From NCBI GenBank assembly GCA_029570375.1, contig JAKPXB010000043.1, forward strand, positions 65,225 through 129,224: 64,000 nucleotides of DNA, in the 5' to 3' direction. The notes beneath the pieces are model-generated. The model worked only from the letters and a program-made list of their open reading frames with translations, did no database searches and had not been told where the DNA came from. The DNA comes from Bacillota bacterium. GTDB taxonomy: Bacteria; Bacillota; Clostridia; Saccharofermentanales; DTU023. Of this stretch, positions 10,555 to 20,144 are shown piece after piece; the first letter of the stretch is position 1, and every line of letters starts with the position of its first letter. The position numbers were made by a program, and so were the translations under genes.

Positions 10555-11025
10555 TTAGTACTGTGTGTACTGTTCCCGGATCGCCTGCATTTCTCCTGCG
10601 ATCTCGTCTACATCGAGGACCATTTCCATCATGGAAACCTGCTCTTCGTAGACATCCGGATCAAACTCCGCTTTGACTTCTTCTTCACACACGTGGTACA
10701 CGACGAGTCCCAACGAGACTCCTGCTAATGGACCGGCATAAGTCGGATCACCGTTAGTGACCGTTTCAGCGGCGAGACCTGACGCTTCACCTTCTGAAGC
10801 TCCGAGAAGAACGACAACGTTCTCGGCGCCGTATTCTTCTGTGAGGTCTTTAACCCGCTTCTGATTCTCCAGATCCATCGCACCCGCGGCGGTTCAGACA
10901 AAGCACTCCGTGGCGGAGAAGATGACCTCGGCGCCCGCCGATTCCGCGCAAAGCGAAATAGCCGGCCCGGGTATTCCGTCACGATCACCGATAACGATGA
11001 CTTTCTTACCGTCGAGTATGCTCAT
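10555..11025 (-). CDS. grdA: Glycine reductase selenoprotein A (UGA = Sec44)
   Basis: Small carrier selenoprotein of 156 residues. Its selenocysteine accepts the carboxymethyl group from protein B and hands it to protein C. ATG is at 11025-11023. The frame reads through TGA at 10896-10894 (residue 44) in the context [17 protein letters not shown], identical in pattern to clostridial GrdA, where this residue is Sec. Standard gene callers split it into two short frames. Just 3' of the UGA the message can fold with GATC and ATC arms around a CTGGAGA loop, a possible SECIS element. It sits between trxA and grdC. Confidence 0.96.
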
Positions 11026-11177
11026 TCATGCTCTCCTTTCATTTGATCTCGGGTGATCAGGGAACCCACCCATGGCGCGAAAGCACAGCGGCTCCCGCAG
11101 GTATTTATCTATTGTGAAGCGGCAGCGTGTCGTCCGGTCCGAACAGCGCCCGGTTCTGCCGCCGCTGATCACCTGGG

Positions 11178-11531
11178 CTATTGACAGGAACAGCCGCAGG
11201 AACAACCGCCGTCTTCGGTATATTTCTTAATCATATCTTCAACGGCTTCCGGCGTGGCGTTGTCTTTGACAAGTTCTTCCACTTTTTCGCCGTTCCGGTA
11301 GATGGCGATGACCGGCAGGCCCAGAATTCGCTGGCCGATCGCCAGACGGCGGGCTTTTGTGGTATTGAGCGCCGTAAAATGGATTTTGTCTCCATATTTC
11401 TCCGCGAGCGCTTCAACGTGCGGTTTCAGCGCGGCACAGGGGACGCAGCCATCGCCGTAAAAATCGACGAGGATCGTTCCTTCGCCCTTCAGGACGACTT
11501 CTTCGAAATTGTTTTTGTCAAGTTCAAACAT
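11178..11531 (-). CDS. trxA: Thioredoxin of the glycine reductase system
   Basis: A 117-residue thioredoxin that reduces the mixed selenide-sulfide on GrdA after turnover. The active site is Cys29-Val-Pro-Cys32 instead of the usual CGPC; grd-linked thioredoxins typically have variant motifs of this kind. TKARRLAIGQRILGLPVIAIY, containing the conserved cis-proline, is diagnostic of the group. Unusual is a glycine/cysteine-rich tail with four cysteines (GGCSCGCSCQ) beyond the normal end of the fold, a possible metal site or extra redox relay. It lies between trxB and grdA in the operon. Confidence 0.95.
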   Translation of the reverse strand: MFELDKNNFEEVVLKGEGTILVDFYGDGCVPCAALKPHVEALAEKYGDKIHFTALNTTKARRLAIGQRILGLPVIAIYRNGEKVEELVKDNATPEAVEDMIKKYTEDGGCSCGCSCQ

Positions 11532-11608
11532 ATAAAGTTCCTTTCGCGGTCGGGCCGGTTTTTCGTTTCAAAGAGAAAAGAACCGTCCCTCGTACCCCCC
11601 GTTGTTCC

Positions 11609-12565
11609 TTACCCGATTACGCCCGAAGCGAGATCGCGCTCTACCTGCATGGCTGCCACAGCGCCATCCGCGCAGGCTGTGATTACCTGGCGGAGCGGCG
11701 TCTTGCGGACATCACCGGCGGCGTAAACGCCGGGGACGTTGGTGTGCTTTTCTTCATCTGTCAGGATATAGCGTTCCTCCATTTTAACTTTTCCGAAGAA
11801 GAGTTCGGAGTTCGGCTGGAATCCGATAAATACAAAGACACCGAACATGCCGTCATCCGGGTCGGCCTCGATGAGGCGGATTTTTCCTGTTTTCGTGTCT
11901 TTTACAGTCATCCCCGAGAGGATGCCGTCGCCGTGCAGTCCGATGACTATCGAGTTCCACATGAATTCGATCTTATCATTCGCGAACGCGCGCTCACGGA
12001 TGGACTCAACGGCGCGCAGTTCGTCGCGGCGGTGAATAATTGTGACTTTGCGGGCGAATTTCGTGAGATAAATCGCCTCTTCGACAGCCGTGTCGCCGCC
12101 GCCGACGACAAACACCTCGAAGCCCTCGAAAAATGATCCGTCGCATGTCGCGCAGTAGGAGACGCCCCTCCCGGTGAGTTCAGCCTCCCCGGGGCATCCG
12201 ATCATCCGCGGATGGGCGCCCGTCGCGATAATGACGGCTTTTGACTCAAAGACTTTATCGCGCGTGTGAACGCGTTTGATTCTGCCTTCCAGCTCAACGC
12301 TGGAGACATTGGCGCTCAAGCGTTCCACTCCGAAATGAGCCGCCTGGGCGGTCATGCGCGCGATCAGCTCGGCGCCGCTTTCGGTTTTGTCAGGGCCGGA
12401 CAGGCCTCCCGGGAAGTTCTCAATTTCGGAGGTGATGGCAATCTGCCCGCCATCCTGTCCCTTCTCGATCAGCAGAGTGTCAAGTCTTGACCGGCCGGCG
12501 TAGAGGCCGGCTGTAAGGCCGGCAGGACCGGCTCCGATGATAATAAGATCGTATATTTTTCCCAT
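11609..12565 (-). CDS. trxB: Thioredoxin reductase
   Basis: A 318-residue FAD/NADPH flavoenzyme that reduces the adjacent thioredoxin. The FAD-binding GAGPAGLTAGLYAGRS motif is at the N-terminus, the redox disulfide CATC lies in the middle (SYCATCDGSF), GGGDTAVEEA binds NADPH, and GVYAAGDVRKTPLRQ closes the FAD site. Its position between grdB and trxA shows that it serves the glycine reductase complex. Confidence 0.96.
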   Translation of the reverse strand: MGKIYDLIIIGAGPAGLTAGLYAGRSRLDTLLIEKGQDGGQIAITSEIENFPGGLSGPDKTESGAELIARMTAQAAHFGVERLSANVSSVELEGRIKRVHTRDKVFESKAVIIATGAHPRMIGCPGEAELTGRGVSYCATCDGSFFEGFEVFVVGGGDTAVEEAIYLTKFARKVTIIHRRDELRAVESIRERAFANDKIEFMWNSIVIGLHGDGILSGMTVKDTKTGKIRLIEADPDDGMFGVFVFIGFQPNSELFFGKVKMEERYILTDEEKHTNVPGVYAAGDVRKTPLRQVITACADGAVAAMQVERDLASGVIG

Positions 12566-12605
12566 AAACTATTAACCTTCCTGAAGTTTCCAGACAGCGG
12601 CTCTC

Positions 12606-13916
12606 TCAGGAGTCGAAAACGGTCTGGTCGTCAACTTCTGTCATCAGCGCGCGGAGCGCCTTGTCGACCAGTTTGCGCCTCAGCTCGTACTCATCTCCGG
12701 GAGAGAGCTCCGGATTGCCCAGCGGATGAGGGATCGCGACAGCCGGAACAATGCGGTTCGCACCGACCGTTAAGGAGATCGGCGTGACTGTACAGATGTG
12801 CACCACGGGGATGCCTGCCCGTTCAATTTCTTTGACCATTGTTGCACCGCAACGTGTACAGGTTCCTCAGGTCGATGTGAGAATCACGGCGTCCACTTCA
12901 TGGGAAATGAGCTTCTCCGCGATCTCATCGGCGTATTTTTTCGCAGACGCGACGGCGGTGCCGTTGCCGACTGTTGTGTAGAACCAGTTGTGAAGTTTCC
13001 CGATTTTTCCTTCTTTTTCATACTGGCGGAGGACATCGACAGGGATCACGCGGTCGGCGTCTTTGTTGGCGTAGACGGGGTCGTAGCCGCCGTGGGCTGT
13101 CTCATACGATTCGGACGTGAGATCGTTCACGCCTTCAATGTTGTAGCTGCCGTACTTCGACGCGGAGGAACTCTCGATGTGATCGGGGTTGCCCTTTGGC
13201 ACAATGCCGCCGGAAGTCACGATGGCGATGGTCGCCCGGGTGATGTCTTTGATCGCCGGCATCGGCGGGACGCGGTCGAATGACGGCATAGGGTATTCCG
13301 TTTCAAAAGGCTTATCGGAAAGCTTTTTGAGGAGCATGTCGATGGCGCGGGCGCTTCCGCGTTTTTTCTCGAAGAAGTTCCGGCGGACGCCGTCAGGGAG
13401 ATAGCCGTCTTCAGCGGAGGCGCCGACGCGCTCCCCTTTGAGAAGCTTGAGCGCGAGCTTCGCCATTGCGGGGACGGCTTTTCTCATACCGGCGGCGCTG
13501 TTCGATGTCGCCACCGTGAGTACTTTTGTGCGGAACATATCGGCGCCGGGGTTCTCCTCGTACATGCCTGTCAGGGAAGGAATGCCGAGCTCTGTCTTAA
13601 CGGCGTCGCTGATGGTGCCGCAGGCGACACCGTAACGTCCCGCATTGAAGGCGGGGCCGGCGATGAACAGATCAGGCGCCTCTTCTCTGACCATTTCGAG
13701 GACAGTTTTCTTGGCCAGATCGAGGTTCTCATTGAACCAGGAATCGCCGCAGATAATCGTCGCGACGATCTCTGCTTCTCCGCCGAAATGCTGTTTAAAC
13801 GCCAGACCCGGTCCGACGGGTCCCGGGCGCTTCTCAGCGGGAATATGCGCCTGTTCTTCTCCGCCGATTTGTCCAAAGAACTGATTGATATAATGGACAA
13901 TTCTGTATGTGCTCAC
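12606..13916 (-). CDS. grdB: Glycine reductase protein B selenosubunit GrdB (UGA = Sec350)
   Basis: The 436-residue gamma subunit of substrate-specific protein B. Together with the pyruvoyl subunit derived from GrdE it activates glycine and transfers the carboxymethyl group to Sec of GrdA. The frame continues through TGA at 12869-12867 (residue 350) within TST-U-GTCTRCGATMVKEIER, the conserved GrdB selenocysteine site, also with CxxC nearby. Without recoding it would look like a 349-residue and a 77-residue protein. The GrdB identity, rather than sarcosine GrdF or betaine GrdH, is favoured by the gene set but not proven. Confidence 0.95.
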
Positions 13917-13927
13917 TTTACCCTCCT

Positions 13928-15211
13928 TTATCGCGCGCTCAGGCGGTTGAAACCCATTTCGTTCGTCGCGCCGGTGATCACCTGAAGCTCCGCCTGTATG
14001 GATCCGTCAGGCTGCAGCGATCCGGCGTGGCCTCCGGCTATTTTATCGACGTAGCCAAGCGTACCGATGACGCGGTCCATGCGCGGGAGAATGATCAGCT
14101 CGTTTGCGTTTCCGCCCGTCACAACAGCGTTCGCGAGTGCGTCCGCGTCCGCCAGCGACTGGCTCCTGCCGTCCTGCCCAGCGTATTCGTCCGTTATAAT
14201 AACAGTCCTGATGCCCTGCTTCTCGAGTTTGGTGCAGTTCATGATCAGATCCGTGTCTGGGTTCCCGAAGCCCTCCTGAGAGACGATCGCGGCGTCTAAG
14301 GAGAGATATTGAGCCATTTTGGCAGTCCAGTCTGAGGAGCGGATTTTGTCATCCAGGTAAACATTTTCGTTGGTAATGATAACGCCGACGAAATTGATCG
14401 ATTGGCCGTGGACAGCGAGAAGGTCGTGTATGACGGGGTTGTTCTGATGATGGTATGTCGTATTCTTGTCGCAGGCCGACACACAGTTGCCGGAGACAAT
14501 CGCGCCGTCCATCACTTCTGTCGCTCCGATCAACGTGGACAGCGTGCGTTTGGCGTCGACTCCGTAGACATAGGTATCATGCAGAAGCCCCTGGCTTTGC
14601 AGCATCATGACATACCCGACGCGGGGCAGATTCTTCAGTTCTTCACTGAATGTTTCCGCGATAGTTGGTGTTTCGTAGACAACTGTCTCGTCAGGCGTAA
14701 GATTCCGCGCCAGTTCGCCGATCGCGGCGGCTGTTCTCAGACCCGCGAGACGCGCCGCCTTCTCATACTCGCGCTGTACAAACCCTTCCACCGGTTCCAT
14801 GACCAGTACAAGATTGTGCAGCTGTGAGAAAGGCGTGTAATCCGCCCCAACCCCAGTCATGTCAATGATCCCTTCCTGGAATCCGACAATAGGGCCGGCG
14901 GTGACAACGGCCATCCCGCGGAGCACATTTGTTTTCCCTGAGCCGACCGTATCAACTTTTGATACCATGCCCGGGAAGACGCCGCCTTTGCCCTCAACCT
15001 TCACGCGAGGCTCAATCACGTCCTTGACGGGCGTGATGCGGATGCTCTCGCCAGGCGCCGCTATCTCAAAATGAGCCGTCTTGATGAGGGGATCTTCCAG
15101 CACAGGTTTGAGCAGCGGCTCAGGGTTGACAACGAGAATGCCTTCTTCGACGGCGTTATGATCACCGAAGCGGATCCCCCTGATGTCAATATAGCCCAGT
15201 TCTAATTTCAC
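13928..15211 (-). CDS. grdE: Glycine reductase protein B proprotein GrdE (pyruvoyl-forming)
   Basis: A 427-residue proprotein that is cleaved autocatalytically at an Asn-Cys bond to give two subunits, the larger bearing an N-terminal pyruvoyl group that binds the glycine amino group as a Schiff base. The cleavage site is visible as Asn242-Cys243 in SGNCVSACDKNTTYHHQNN. I start it at GTG 15211-15209, preceded by AGAGGTGAAAAA, which gives the family's usual length and first residues (VKLELG); an upstream ATG at 15295 would add 28 unrelated residues overlapping grdX. The grdB ATG follows 12 bp after its stop. Confidence 0.95.
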   Translation of the reverse strand: MKLELGYIDIRGIRFGDHNAVEEGILVVNPEPLLKPVLEDPLIKTAHFEIAAPGESIRITPVKDVIEPRVKVEGKGGVFPGMVSKVDTVGSGKTNVLRGMAVVTAGPIVGFQEGIIDMTGVGADYTPFSQLHNLVLVMEPVEGFVQREYEKAARLAGLRTAAAIGELARNLTPDETVVYETPTIAETFSEELKNLPRVGYVMMLQSQGLLHDTYVYGVDAKRTLSTLIGATEVMDGAIVSGNCVSACDKNTTYHHQNNPVIHDLLAVHGQSINFVGVIITNENVYLDDKIRSSDWTAKMAQYLSLDAAIVSQEGFGNPDTDLIMNCTKLEKQGIRTVIITDEYAGQDGRSQSLADADALANAVVTGGNANELIILPRMDRVIGTLGYVDKIAGGHAGSLQPDGSIQAELQVITGATNEMGFNRLSAR

Positions 15212-15251
15212 TTTTTCACCTCTGTTTCTGTTCTTACAGGCGGATCGCGTT

Positions 15252-15653
15252 TCAAATCCGTCCGATGGCCTCTGCCGACGGCAGCGCACTTTCAATCAGG
15301 CTCAGATCAACGATCTGAAAATCATGATCGATCGATGGCTTTGTCGTTTTCAGATAATTATGTGAGCGGTTGATGACTTCCATGGCGCGCTCGATGAGAT
15401 CAAGCGATGTGGCGTCGACAGCGGAACACGGATCTGATGACACCATGATCGAGCGGTAGGGTGTTTCCCAGGGTTTGACGCTGCCCGAAAGGGGGGCGGT
15501 CAGCAGGCGGTGCCGCCGGTGGATGAGATCACGGACCTTCACCATCACTTCCCGATCGCTGCCGTTTTTAAGAAAACAAACGCGATAGCGGCCGCTGAGC
15601 GAGTCAGCGACCAGCGGGTTGTTGGTTACGATCTGGAAAGAACCCGTATGCAA
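15252..15653 (-). CDS. grdX: GrdX family protein
   Basis: GrdX is a small protein of unknown function encoded at the head of glycine reductase operons. The conserved core is present: IVTNNPLV near the N-terminus and LLTAPLSGSVKPWETPYRSI in the middle. I place the start at TTG 15653-15651, with GGAG 11 bases before it, giving 133 residues; an ATG further upstream (near 15702) lacks a ribosome site and would overlap the promoter. It is the first gene of the operon and is followed by grdE. Confidence 0.85.
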   Translation of the reverse strand: MHTGSFQIVTNNPLVADSLSGRYRVCFLKNGSDREVMVKVRDLIHRRHRLLTAPLSGSVKPWETPYRSIMVSSDPCSAVDATSLDLIERAMEVINRSHNYLKTTKPSIDHDFQIVDLSLIESALPSAEAIGRI

Positions 15654-15702
15654 TGTTTCACGTTCTCCACTAAGCGTCTTTAGCCGAAAACTACCACTTA
15701 TC

Positions 15703-15730
15703 ATTATCGCAGATCGAGCCGTTATTGCAA
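15703..15730 (-). promoter_or_regulatory. Probable promoter of the grd operon
   Basis: On the minus strand TTGCAA (15730-15725) and GATAAT (15708-15703) are separated by 16 bp and lie 50 bp before the chosen grdX TTG. The remainder of the 336-bp pheT-grdX interval holds no gene and no recognisable riboswitch. Confidence 0.55.
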
Positions 15731-15989
15731 GGGAGAAGATCACAAATCTCGACTGAATACAAATGATTTTCACTGCATAAGGGTTCCGCAAAGGCGCGCG
15801 GAACCATCTTTTCAGTTGTATCGCTTTCTGTATAACACCGGAGGGCAGCCTCTTTCCATCCGTTAAAAGCGGCCGCCGGCGGTTTCAGGCGGTACACGGG
15901 CTTCCATGACAGGCCGGCGTGATTAGAGACGCCATACGGTTCCCTGCCAACAAACGAATGACGGACGCGAAAGTATGGTGTTCAGGTGC

Positions 15990-18428
15990 TCATCTCATCT
16001 CAGCGCCGATGGTATATTTCAGTTTTTTGATCAGGCGGCTTCGCATCTGATCGATCGCTTCGGCGGTTAACGTGCCTGTTTCCCCCGACAGACGAAAGCG
16101 GAACATAAGAGATTTTTTACCTTCCGGAACTTGTTCCCCTCTGTACTCTTCCACGAATTCCGCATCGTGGACATGATTCGATACAGCCTCGGACACTTGT
16201 GCCCATGAGATTTTTTCGTCGACTACGATCGAGAGATCCTGTTCGACAAGTGGGAAGAGCGGAAGATGTTCAAAGCGGTTGTCGCGGCTCTGAAGAGGAA
16301 CCATCTGATCCAGACTGAGTTCTGCCAGAGCGACACAGGGGACGCGCACCCCGGAATCCGCGGTCGCCTTCGGCGAGAGCAAGCCCATCGAACCGATGAC
16401 TGTTCCGTCTTCACTGACGATTCTGAGCCAGGCGTTGCGGTCTGCCCACGGCATTTTATCCCCGACCGGCGCGAATGACCAGCCTTGAACGCGGCCGAAA
16501 CGCGGGATTTGCGACAGGATGCCCTTCAGCAGGCGGAAGAGCGGGAACGGTTCGGCGCCGGCGAGCGCGAGCCCGAGGCGCCGTTCCTGAAGGGGAAGTT
16601 TCTCCTCTGCCGTGAACAGGCTCACTTCACCTTTGGCGAATACCTGCGCCACTTCGAATAGCCCGTATGTCTCGTAATAGCGCGAGTTCAGGACGGTGGC
16701 TTCAAGCAGTCCGGGGATGAGTGACCCCCGCAGATAATGATGGTCGGGGGAAGGCGGACTGGCGAGACTGACAAGGGAGTCGGTCTTCCCGCCGGTGATG
16801 CTGAGGAAAGAATCGTCCACCCAAGGATAGGTGAAGATCTCCTGAAGGCCGGCGCGGTACGCCAGAAATTCGCGGATGGCGCGGTCGCTCTCCATCCCGA
16901 GCTGCCTGACAGCTTTTCCAAGGGTAATCGCGGGCGGCGTGTACCGGAAATTCTCGTATCCGATCATGCGGCAGACTTCTTCGAGGATATCATCCTTGAT
17001 GCTCACGTCTCCTGTCGCCCTCCAGCTGGGCACTTGAAGTGTCAGCGTGTCTCTGCCGTCAAAGCAGACGCCGAATCCGAGCGGAGTTAAAGCCGCCGCG
17101 GCAGCCTCGGCGGTAATCGGGCAGCCGGACCGGACGTTAAGGAATTGCAGGGAAACGGGAAGTTCGATTGATTCTGTCTCGCGTGCGCGGTGAGCGCCTG
17201 CAGCCACCAGGCGGGCGCCCGGCTGCCATTCCGACAGGAGCTGCTGCGCTATGCCGAGCGCGAGGTCGCAGCGCTGCGTGTCGATGGCTTTCTCGAAGCG
17301 CATCGACGCTTCCGTCCGGACGCGGTGGTGTGACGCCGTCTTTCGTATACCGATCGCCTCGAAGTTCGCGACTTCGAATACGATGTTTCTCGTCTCGGGG
17401 AGGATGGAATCGCGTGCGCCTCCCATGATGCCCGCCAGGCCGATTGCCTTATCTCCGCCGTCGCAAATGAGCAGATCCGAGGGTAAAAGCGTGAGCTCTC
17501 TGCCGTCGAGGAGTTCCAGCGACTCGCCTTCTTTCGCCGTGCGGACGCGGATGCCGTTCCGGACATGCGATTCGTCAAAGGCGTGTGTCGGCTGGCCGAC
17601 TGCCAGCATAATATAGTTCGTGATATCGACAATGATGTTGATCGGCCGCATGCCGACGGACCAGATAAGGCGCCGCATGTGAAACGGCGATTTCTCCGGC
17701 CGGACTCCCTCATAGACGACGGCGTCATAGCGGAAGCACCTGGAAGGATCGGCGATCGACACCGCGTAATCAGCGGCGGATTCAGGCTTCTGATACGTGG
17801 GAAGCGGACGGAGCGTTCCGCCGTAAATCGCGCACAGCTCGCGCGCGAGTCCGTAGTGCCCCCAGAGATCCGGACGATTGGTCAGCGATTTGTTGTCGAT
17901 ATCGAGGATCAGGTCGCCGAGCCCCAGCACATCCGCCAGCGGTTGTCCCGGACATGCGTCAGGAAAGAGCGCTGTCAGATCGACAATCTCTGCCTCCTCG
18001 TCCTCCGACGGGGGAAAGAGGTCTTCCAGATCGAGTTCCTCCGAAGCGCAGATCATTCCGTTGCTCACGACGCCGCGAACTTTGGCCGCGGCGAGCTCAA
18101 CGCGCTGTCCCTCGCCATGCCAGCGCACGCTGGCTCCCACCGGTGCAACGACGACAAGCTGGTTCTCATAGAGGTTGGTTCCCCCGCAGACAATCTGGCT
18201 TGTTTCCTCTTCGCCGATGTCGACGTCGCAGACGACGAGCCTGTCCGCCTGAGGATGCTTCCGGATGGTGATGACGCGCCCGATGATGATGCCGTCGACG
18301 AGATCGGCAGGGTTAGTGACCGCCTCGACTTCTACCGTCCGCATGGTCAGATCGTGTGAGAGTTGTTCCGCCGTAATATCCGCCGGCAAATCGGCGTAAG
18401 TCCGGATCCAGTTGAGTGATGCTTTCAT
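15990..18428 (-). CDS. pheT: Phenylalanyl-tRNA synthetase beta subunit
   Basis: An 812-residue beta subunit of the heterotetrameric PheRS, full length for the bacterial form. An N-terminal tRNA-binding EMAP/OB domain (about residues 40-155, IIIGRVITIRKHPQADRLVVC) is followed by the B3/B4 editing region (GTLRPLP onward, with PTHAFDESHV), the B5 domain (ILEEVCRMIGYENF), a catalytic-like module and a C-terminal FDX-ACB anticodon-binding domain (PLFPLVEQDLSIVVDEKISW). It acts with PheS, encoded 167 bp upstream on the same strand. Confidence 0.97.
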   Translation of the reverse strand: MKASLNWIRTYADLPADITAEQLSHDLTMRTVEVEAVTNPADLVDGIIIGRVITIRKHPQADRLVVCDVDIGEEETSQIVCGGTNLYENQLVVVAPVGASVRWHGEGQRVELAAAKVRGVVSNGMICASEELDLEDLFPPSEDEEAEIVDLTALFPDACPGQPLADVLGLGDLILDIDNKSLTNRPDLWGHYGLARELCAIYGGTLRPLPTYQKPESAADYAVSIADPSRCFRYDAVVYEGVRPEKSPFHMRRLIWSVGMRPINIIVDITNYIMLAVGQPTHAFDESHVRNGIRVRTAKEGESLELLDGRELTLLPSDLLICDGGDKAIGLAGIMGGARDSILPETRNIVFEVANFEAIGIRKTASHHRVRTEASMRFEKAIDTQRCDLALGIAQQLLSEWQPGARLVAAGAHRARETESIELPVSLQFLNVRSGCPITAEAAAAALTPLGFGVCFDGRDTLTLQVPSWRATGDVSIKDDILEEVCRMIGYENFRYTPPAITLGKAVRQLGMESDRAIREFLAYRAGLQEIFTYPWVDDSFLSITGGKTDSLVSLASPPSPDHHYLRGSLIPGLLEATVLNSRYYETYGLFEVAQVFAKGEVSLFTAEEKLPLQERRLGLALAGAEPFPLFRLLKGILSQIPRFGRVQGWSFAPVGDKMPWADRNAWLRIVSEDGTVIGSMGLLSPKATADSGVRVPCVALAELSLDQMVPLQSRDNRFEHLPLFPLVEQDLSIVVDEKISWAQVSEAVSNHVHDAEFVEEYRGEQVPEGKKSLMFRFRLSGETGTLTAEAIDQMRSRLIKKLKYTIGAEMR

Positions 18429-18595
18429 AGTGATCCCCTATATGTGTTCGAGCTTTATGCGCTGCCCCGACGTATTATCGTGTCGGTTATTCTGTGTTTT
18501 TCACTTGATGATTCAGTTTTTGCGTCCCCGAGTCATCGTTTTGAGACCGCGCGGCAGGTTTCACCGGCAAATTTTTGCCGGGGCGCGGCAGCCTG

Positions 18596-19633
18596 TTACC
18601 TGAACTGCTCAAGGAAGCGCAGATCGGCGCTGTGGAACAGGCGCACATCATCGACGCCGTACCGCATCATGACGAGGCGGTCAAGCCCGATATTGATAAA
18701 GAATCCGCTCCAGACGTCGGGGTCGAGCCCGGCCGCCCGCAGCACATTGGGGTGAGGTGACCCGCCGGGCATGACTTCTACCCAGCCGCTGTGCTGACAG
18801 ACAGGGCATCCCTCTCCTCCGCATACCTGACACGCCATATCAATTTCGAATCCCGGCTCAACAAATGGGAAGAACCCCGCTCTCATGCGGACGGGGATCT
18901 CCCGGCCGAAGACTTTCTCCAGAATCGTGCGGACGAGCAGCAGGCCTGATGAGAACGAGAAATCCCTGTCGACGATCAGCGCCTCATATTGGAAAAAGGC
19001 CCGTTCATGGCGGGAATCCGTGCTCTCATTGCGGAAGACGCGGCCTGGGTATACAAACCGAGCCGGCGCTCCGTGCTTCTGAAGATAGCGCACGCTGCCG
19101 CCCGTCAGGTGCGGACGCAGGCAGAGGCGCTCCGCGCCGTGCTTGCTTTCTGTTCCCTCGATCCAGTAGGTGTCCATCGTCTCGCGGGCAGGATGCCCCG
19201 GCGGGAAGTTGAGATGGTCGAAGGCGTATAGTTCGCTCGTGATCTCATCTTCACTGAAAATCTCGAAGTTCAGCGATCGGAAGGCATCGTTCAGGTCATA
19301 ACACATTTGTGTGACCGGGTGCAGTCCGCCGCGCGCCATGCCGGTTCCCGGGATGGTGAGGTCGGGGGGCTGTACAAAAAGAGAAGCGTTTGCGAGCAGC
19401 TCCTCTTTTCGGCTCTCTATCGCTCCGGCGAGCTGGTTTTTGATTTCGTTGGCAAGCTGTCCCGTCTGTCTGCGCTCTTCGGGCGATAACCGGCCGAGCC
19501 CTTTCAGAATTTCCGTCAGCAGCCCTTTTTTGCCGAGATATTGCTGGCGTAGTAATTCGAGCTGATCGGATGTTTCAGCCGCCGCAAAAGCTTCTAACCC
19601 CGCGAGCCGGATTTCTTTGAGCTTGTCTGTCAT
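18596..19633 (-). CDS. pheS: Phenylalanyl-tRNA synthetase alpha subunit
   Basis: The catalytic alpha subunit of PheRS, 345 residues, normal length. It has an N-terminal coiled coil (residues 1-85) followed by the class II core; motif 2 is seen in GRVFRNESTDSRHERAFFQYE and motif 3 in INIGLDRLVMMRYGVDDVR. An ACAGGAGA box precedes the ATG. The 167-bp gap to pheT contains a CCGGCAAA/TTTGCCGG inverted repeat without a T-run, so the two are probably co-transcribed. Confidence 0.97.
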   Translation of the reverse strand: MTDKLKEIRLAGLEAFAAAETSDQLELLRQQYLGKKGLLTEILKGLGRLSPEERRQTGQLANEIKNQLAGAIESRKEELLANASLFVQPPDLTIPGTGMARGGLHPVTQMCYDLNDAFRSLNFEIFSEDEITSELYAFDHLNFPPGHPARETMDTYWIEGTESKHGAERLCLRPHLTGGSVRYLQKHGAPARFVYPGRVFRNESTDSRHERAFFQYEALIVDRDFSFSSGLLLVRTILEKVFGREIPVRMRAGFFPFVEPGFEIDMACQVCGGEGCPVCQHSGWVEVMPGGSPHPNVLRAAGLDPDVWSGFFINIGLDRLVMMRYGVDDVRLFHSADLRFLEQFR

Positions 19634-20144
19634 GGTATATCTCCTGTCAAAATCAACGTGTGCACGGCGGAGGATTGGTCTGAATCCTTCCCGGAGAACC
19701 GTTCTTTCTCCCCTATATGGCTGTTCTCAAGTATAGCGCATTACAGAGGCCATGGTTGATAACAAGCCTGCGTTTCGGGCGATATCTTGTCTGGTTAGCC
19801 CGTTGCAGCTGTCATATGCAGGACAGACAGATTGTTATTTTTAAAATATCCTTGAGCTTTCGCTTCCCGGCTCGCATCATATCGGGGATTTCGCGCGCCT
19901 CTCATTAGCCGGCGTTCAATAGGGGACCTCTTACCGGCTTTATTATTATGTTATTGTAAAAACAGGAGTTATTAGTTTGCGGGGTCAATCGCATGACGGC
20001 GGACAGGGAATAGTGAGATGCCTCGGCTGATGGAAAAGTAGGGACGATTACATTTCTTTTGTTTCTGACCTCGAGTTACGGCTGCAGAAGCGAAGCAACA
20101 GCGGATTCGGATTATCGATACAGCGATAAAGGAGTGAATTACTT
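19634..20144. other. Divergent intergenic region pheS / lipoprotein
   Basis: About 510 bp with no supported gene. On the minus strand a TATACT box near 19735 and a GAGAAC/GTTCTC hairpin precede pheS. I looked for a T-box leader (AGGGTGGNACCGCG and the specifier loop), common before pheST in Firmicutes, and do not see one. On the plus strand AAAGGAG serves the lipoprotein gene. Confidence 0.5.

Noticed and set aside
15252-15791. Longer 179-residue version of GrdX starting at ATG 15791
   Set aside because: The extra N-terminus is unlike GrdX, overlaps the promoter and has no ribosome site; the TTG start fits the family length.
15654-15989. Glycine riboswitch before the grd operon
   Set aside because: The conserved glycine aptamer core sequences are absent on both strands in this 336-bp interval.
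19634-20144. Possible T-box leader controlling pheST
   Set aside because: No AGGGTGGNACCGCG box or its complement, and no specifier hairpin could be found; only a weak leader hairpin is visible.
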